Shown here piece after piece: positions 4,708 to 7,008 of a stretch of 7,008 nucleotides of DNA. Made by a program: the position numbers and the translations under genes. Under the pieces are notes generated by a model, which was given only the letters and a program-made list of their open reading frames with translations, did no database searches and was not told where the DNA came from. Positions within the stretch are counted from its first letter, which is position 1, and every line of letters begins with the position of its first letter. Origin of the DNA: Candidatus Bathyarchaeota archaeon (GTDB lineage Archaea > Thermoproteota > CALKCG01 > B24 > JAGTQN01); the NCBI GenBank assembly GCA_018396395.1, contig JAGTQN010000090.1, forward strand, positions 1 to 7,008. The letters are read 5' to 3'.

Positions 4708-5724
4708 TTGAATAAAGTATTTTCATCGATAATGTTGCTCGCCATCCTTTTACTGAGCATTCCAACATTTATGGGCGTGGTAAACGTGCCCGCATCAAGT
4801 ATCAAAGAAGCTAGGAAATATGCGGAAGAGAAGCTACTTCCACTAGAAGGGGTCACGGGTATAAGTCATGCAGAAAAGCCGGCTAGGATCATCGTCTACG
4901 TAGAACATGAAAAGTACAGGAGTAAGATACCGATCGAGATTAAGGGTTTCAAGACTGAAGTGGTAGTAACTGGCAAAATAAGGGCGCTTGCAATGCTTGA
5001 ACCCGAAAGTATCCTCATGCCCCAATATAAGTATGATAAGCCAGTGAGTAGAACCGGAGTAGTGAGACCGATATCTGGCGGAATATCTTGCGGAGTTCCG
5101 GAGACGGCTTTTAAGGGAAAGATGGCTGGGACCCTAGGTATTGTTACAAAAAATCCTTACATACTCAGCTGCGCCCATGTCATAGCTATGGACATAAACG
5201 CGAAGTTCCTTCCGATAGGAACGCCCGTACTACAACCAGGAACTTATGATGGGGGCACCTTAGCTGATCAGGTCGGACAGCTCCATAAGTACATCAAAAT
5301 CACGTTCAACAGTTATCGTGCCAACAATTATGCGGACGCTGCCATAGCAACATTATCATTAGACCAGACGGGTTACTTGGAAATGCAATTGCTCGGACCA
5401 GACAACCAAAGTACTTACGGAATCGACGGGACCACTGATGTAAATGTAGGCGACTATGTGAGAAAATCTGGAAGGACAACTGGCGTGACTGAAAGTACTG
5501 TAACGAATACCAAGGCAACTGTAAAAGTCTGGTACACAATATCTAAATGGGCAATCTTCAAAGACCAAATATTAGTAAGTCAGCCCTTCGTTCAAAGCGG
5601 AGACAGCGGGAGCTTGGTGGACAAGGACGGAGCATTTGTTGGGCTGGCCTTTGCCGGAAGCGAAACTGTAGCCGTGGTCTGTAAAGCAAAATATATAATA
5701 AGTGGATTAGGAATAAGCGTATAA
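4708..5724 (+). CDS. Secreted trypsin-like serine protease (Nal1-like chymotrypsin fold)
   Basis: The 338-residue protein starts with a signal sequence (K3, then a hydrophobic run VFSSIMLLAILLLS, with cleavage probable around residues 25-31). Residues about 33-95 form a small N-terminal domain with ARIIVYVEHEK and the IKGFKTEVVVTGKIRAL block, found ahead of Nal1-like/trypsin-like proteases and possibly a propeptide-like unit. The protease domain spans about 115-338. GTLGIVTKNPYILSCAHVI contains catalytic H157; NNYADAAIATL has D210; and FVQSGDSGSLVDKDG has the nucleophile S300. The triad is complete and correctly ordered, so it should be active outside the cell or at its surface. C128 and C155 could form a disulfide. 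There is no PDZ domain or C-terminal anchor, unlike HtrA/DegP. It stands alone with its own promoter and terminator. The start is TTG, supported by a strong Shine-Dalgarno. The substrate is unknown. Confidence 0.9.
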   Translation: MNKVFSSIMLLAILLLSIPTFMGVVNVPASSIKEARKYAEEKLLPLEGVTGISHAEKPARIIVYVEHEKYRSKIPIEIKGFKTEVVVTGKIRALAMLEPESILMPQYKYDKPVSRTGVVRPISGGISCGVPETAFKGKMAGTLGIVTKNPYILSCAHVIAMDINAKFLPIGTPVLQPGTYDGGTLADQVGQLHKYIKITFNSYRANNYADAAIATLSLDQTGYLEMQLLGPDNQSTYGIDGTTDVNVGDYVRKSGRTTGVTESTVTNTKATVKVWYTISKWAIFKDQILVSQPFVQSGDSGSLVDKDGAFVGLAFAGSETVAVVCKAKYIISGLGISV

Positions 5725-5762
5725 GGACGAGCACCAGCATAACTCGCCTAAAACATAATCCC

Positions 5763-5777
5763 TTCTTTTTTTATTTT
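5763..5777 (+). terminator. T-rich terminator after the secreted protease gene
   Basis: A pyrimidine tract with seven T, an A and four T lies about 40 bases after the protease stop. Runs of T like this are the usual archaeal transcription termination signal. The following AAAAAA run at 5781-5786 could pair weakly with it, but there is no strong hairpin. Confidence 0.55.
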
Positions 5778-6080
5778 CCGAAAAAAGAATTAAACAGATG
5801 ATGCGTGCTTCTCTAGCATTAATTGGAATAAAATGAGCCTTTCTTTCGAAGATAGCTAAGTCATTCTTTCAGATCTAATCACGAGCATCCTTCCGTTATC
5901 GATTCTGTATTCTTTACGTGTTGGACAATAGCCCTTCGCAATCACCGGTCATAAAAATTTCGCAAAGCCTATCCAAGGAATTCTAGTTCTAAAACTTTTC
6001 ATAAGTAGAATTTATCTCAGCGTTTAAACTTTTGCGTCTTGTTAGATCTTCCATCTTCAGGATAGATTAAACCACGTAGA
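5778..6080. other. Intergenic stretch with no convincing gene
   Basis: Between the protease terminator and the broken gene at 6081-6533 I see no intact gene. Two minus-strand scraps look faintly protein-like. From 5945 to a TAG at 5856-5858 the frame reads VIAKGYCPTRKEYRIDNG and MLVIRSERMT. An overlapping frame at about 5925-5990 reads LDRLCEIFMTGDCEGLLSN. Only one of them could be real over the shared bases, neither has a start supported by a promoter, and no family is recognised. They may be debris of a degraded gene. Confidence 0.4.
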
Positions 6081-6533
6081 TTATTGTCCGCATTTCCAGC
6101 ATCCTATAAAGTCTCCACGCTTCTTTACGCCATACTTAATAAACTCCTCCCTATACTCCCTGCAACTTAAGAATAGCCTATCATCCCTAACCTTTCTATT
6201 TGCAAGCTTCTCAATCCTGAGGAATCACTACATGCTCTTCACATCTCTTCTGAGACCATATTTCTCAGAAAGCTCCATGATTCGCTCCTGAAGCTTCTCA
6301 TGGCCGTCCATCAAAGTCTTATAACCATCATAGTCTAGCCTTTCTGTAAGCCTGAGCCTTCCAGCCTCATTCTCCTGCTCCTAGCAGCCTCTTCCAAGGC
6401 AACCCTATCCACGGCGAGGAATCCTAGCCCTAACCTTCACGATAGGAATGATAGCCGTAGGGCTTTTCGAACTTTTGGCTTCGAAGGCAACGGTCCTTTT
6501 CGAGCGCCCCCTTCCTTTGGATGCCATGATCAT
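6081..6533 (-). pseudogene. Multiply broken gene of unknown family, coiled-coil-like
   Basis: ATG 6533 (or 6527) opens MASKGRGRSKRTVAFEAKS and PTAIIPIVKVRAR. After a one-base shift near 6420 comes LAVDRVALEEAARSRRMRL. After further shifting through about 6345-6370, YDGYKTLMDGHEKLQERI and MELSEKYGLRRDVKSM appear. Two consecutive stops (TAG, TGA) at about 6222-6229 interrupt this frame, which nevertheless continues as FLRIEKLANRKVRDDR, FLSCREYREEFIKYGVK and GDFIGCWKCGQ to TAA 6081-6083. The joined text is about 150 residues: a basic, possibly nucleic-acid-binding N-terminus, a long charged helical middle, and a C-terminal CWKCG that could be half a metal site. Net frame is restored at the end. 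I do not recognise the family. An 8-base inverted repeat lies just upstream. Several different lesions argue for real decay here. Confidence 0.55.
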
Positions 6534-6539
6534 CGCCCA

Positions 6540-6567
6540 CTATTTCGGAGCCAAGTCCTCGAAATAG
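6540..6567. repeat. Perfect 8-base inverted repeat upstream of the broken gene at 6081-6533
   Basis: CTATTTCG at 6540-6547 and CGAAATAG at 6560-6567 are exact inverted copies around a 12-base spacer. They lie 7-34 bases upstream of ATG 6533 on the minus strand, where a promoter or operator would sit. It could equally be a hairpin or the end of an element. Confidence 0.5.
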
Positions 6568-6568
6568 G

Positions 6569-6649
6569 GATGGAGGATGAGGAGGGAGAAGGGGAGGGGG
6601 TAAGTTTAGAATGGCTTAAAAGATGGGAAAAAGATGGCTGAAAAGATGG
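6569..6649 (+). repeat. Purine-rich, G-rich tract followed by AAAAGATGG repeats
   Basis: Positions 6569-6600 are almost all G and A with runs of two to five G, a possible G-quadruplex. They end in GGAGGGGGTAAGT (6593-6605), nearly the same as GGAGGGGGTAGGT at 3129-3141. Three copies of AAAAGATGG follow at 6618-6626, 6629-6637 and 6641-6649. No gene is supported here. Confidence 0.45.
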
Positions 6650-6674
6650 TAGGAAAGAAGCGTCTGGAAATAAT

Positions 6675-6706
6675 ATCTTCAAGGCTCATCATCTTCAAGG
6701 CTCATC
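6675..6706. repeat. Two tandem copies of a 16-base unit
   Basis: ATCTTCAAGGCTCATC occurs at 6675-6690 and again at 6691-6706 without a spacer, followed by ATGATC. On the minus strand this places ATGATGA-type motifs 16 bases apart. No CTGA box is found at a suitable distance, so a C/D guide RNA is not supported. It is best read as a small duplication. Confidence 0.6.
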
Positions 6707-6801
6707 ATGATCGCATCCCTGGCCGAGTACGAAGCCCAGAAGCTTCACGTCTCCCTCATCTTAGAGCCCGAAAGGCTTTCATTTGGAAAAACTTGTCGGT
6801 A

Positions 6802-6818
6802 TCAAAATCAAAATGAAA
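6802..6818 (-). terminator. T-rich terminator after the tRNA gene
   Basis: Read on the minus strand this is TTTCATTTTGATTTTGA, beginning 18 bases past the tRNA 3' end and directly after the inverted repeat at 6819-6844. T-rich tracts of this kind end archaeal tRNA transcripts. Confidence 0.5.
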
Positions 6819-6844
6819 GCGGGCCCAAATGACAGTGGGCCCGC
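6819..6844 (-). repeat. Perfect 9-base inverted repeat spanning the tRNA 3' end
   Basis: GCGGGCCCA at 6819-6827 and TGGGCCCGC at 6836-6844 are exact inverted copies around an 8-base spacer. The second arm is the 3' acceptor strand of the tRNA with its discriminator. In the precursor RNA the downstream arm could pair with the acceptor 3' strand in place of the tRNA 5' end, or act as a terminator hairpin before the T-rich tract. Confidence 0.6.
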
Positions 6845-6976
6845 AGGGATTCGAACCCTGGATCTCCGGCTCCGAAGGCCGACGCGTTATCCGGAATACG
6901 TGGACGGGAGATTAACCTTTTTTTCTTTTTTCTTTTTTCTTTCCTTCTCGCTCCCATTCCTCTACGCTACGGGCCC
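6836..6976 (-). tRNA. tRNA-Arg(TCG) with a D-loop intron
   Basis: All cloverleaf parts are readable on the minus strand. The acceptor is GGGCCCG (6976-6970) pairing with CGGGCCC (6843-6837), with discriminator A at 6836. D-stem GCGT (6967-6964) pairs with ACGC (6887-6884). The anticodon stem is TCGGC/GCCGG with loop CTTCGGA, so the anticodon is TCG (6875-6873), which reads CGN arginine codons. The variable loop is AGATC, and the T arm is CAGGG-TTCGAAT-CCCTG. The span is 141 nt; removing the 66-nt insertion in the D-loop leaves a 75-nt tRNA with D-loop AGTCCGGATA, a textbook form. CCA is not encoded. The anticodon loop has no intron. A TATA-like box sits about 26 bases upstream at the window edge. 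Because of the insertion a simple search could miss this gene or call a false ORF across it. Confidence 0.92.
6896..6961 (-). other. 66-nt tRNA intron in the D-loop between positions 15 and 16
   Basis: The predicted precursor fold is a relaxed bulge-helix-bulge. The central helix pairs exon GCGT (positions 10-13) with intron ACGT. The 5' bulge is AGA and the 3' bulge ATT, each three bases. The inner helix is GGA/TCC, then GGGAG/CTCCC. Cutting between the second and third bases of each bulge, as the archaeal splicing endonuclease does, joins AG to TCCGGATA. The outer helix is missing, so this is the HBh' type. The middle of the intron is nearly pure A and G. An alternative pairing GGAAT/ATTCC exists, so the exact ends are inferred, mainly from the good mature D-loop. 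Confidence 0.75.
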
Positions 6977-6998
6977 ATTCTCTCAAAAATAATAACTC

Positions 6999-7006
6999 AA
7001 TTTAAG
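6999..7006 (-). promoter_or_regulatory. TATA-like box of the tRNA-Arg gene
   Basis: CTTAAATT on the minus strand is centred about 26 bases upstream of the first tRNA base, the normal archaeal distance. Any BRE element would fall partly outside the window. Confidence 0.5.
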
Positions 7007-7008
7007 TA

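Noticed and set aside
5306..5740. Minus-strand ORFs of 77, 69 and 60 residues within the serine protease
   Set aside because: They are shadows of the intact protease gene.
6675..6706. Tandem 16-base repeats as a CRISPR remnant
   Set aside because: There are only two units, no spacers and no palindromic repeat structure.
6634..6816. Plus-strand ORF of 60 residues starting MAEKMVGKK
   Set aside because: It is built from the AAAAGATGG and 16-base tandem repeats, with no recognisable domain or ribosome site.
6783..6992. Plus-strand ORF of 69 residues containing GPAGIRTLDLRLRRP
   Set aside because: It is the antisense of the tRNA-Arg gene; this peptide pattern is a well-known false product of translating tRNA T-arms.

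Overview
The window looks like a piece of an archaeal genome, most likely a thermophilic Thermoproteota/TACK lineage. The case rests on gene content (PaREP1-type HEPN proteins, a VapBC pair with ribbon-helix-helix antitoxin, retropepsin-like aspartic proteases), on TATA-like boxes about 25-28 bases upstream of several starts with no leader, and on a tRNA-Arg(TCG) whose D-loop is interrupted by a 66-nt intron with a relaxed bulge-helix-bulge fold. The exact phylum cannot be read from the sequence.

Layout. 1-266 (minus): a retropepsin-like protease cut by the window edge. About 330-660 (minus): a decayed DDE transposase. 738-1139 (minus): a PaREP1/HEPN gene with two opposing frameshifts in A-runs. 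1280-1400: a small broken ORF. 1483-1868 (minus): a second retropepsin-like gene with a frameshift near its C-terminus. 1957-2205 (minus): a broken ORF of unknown family. 2222-2880 (minus): an intact vapB-vapC operon. 2977-3336 (plus): a long open frame of doubtful status. 3295-3708 (minus): an intact PaREP1 gene. 3752-4317 (minus): a broken secreted beta-rich protein. 4353-4643 (plus): the broken C-terminal end of an NDP-sugar epimerase/decarboxylase. 4708-5724 (plus): an intact secreted trypsin-like serine protease with its own promoter, strong Shine-Dalgarno and terminator. 6081-6533 (minus): a multiply broken gene of unknown family. 6836-6976 (minus): the intron-containing tRNA-Arg.

The window therefore mixes a few intact, independently transcribed genes (VapBC, PaREP1, secreted protease, tRNA) with many interrupted ones. 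This resembles an accessory-gene graveyard, but single-base sequencing errors could produce some of the frameshifts, especially those in homopolymers. No multi-gene pathway is evident. The shared theme is toxin-antitoxin/HEPN-type genes, small proteases and mobile-element debris. I see no CRISPR array, rRNA or replication origin, and no clearly new multi-gene system. The most interesting items are the D-loop tRNA intron and the number of readable but interrupted genes.
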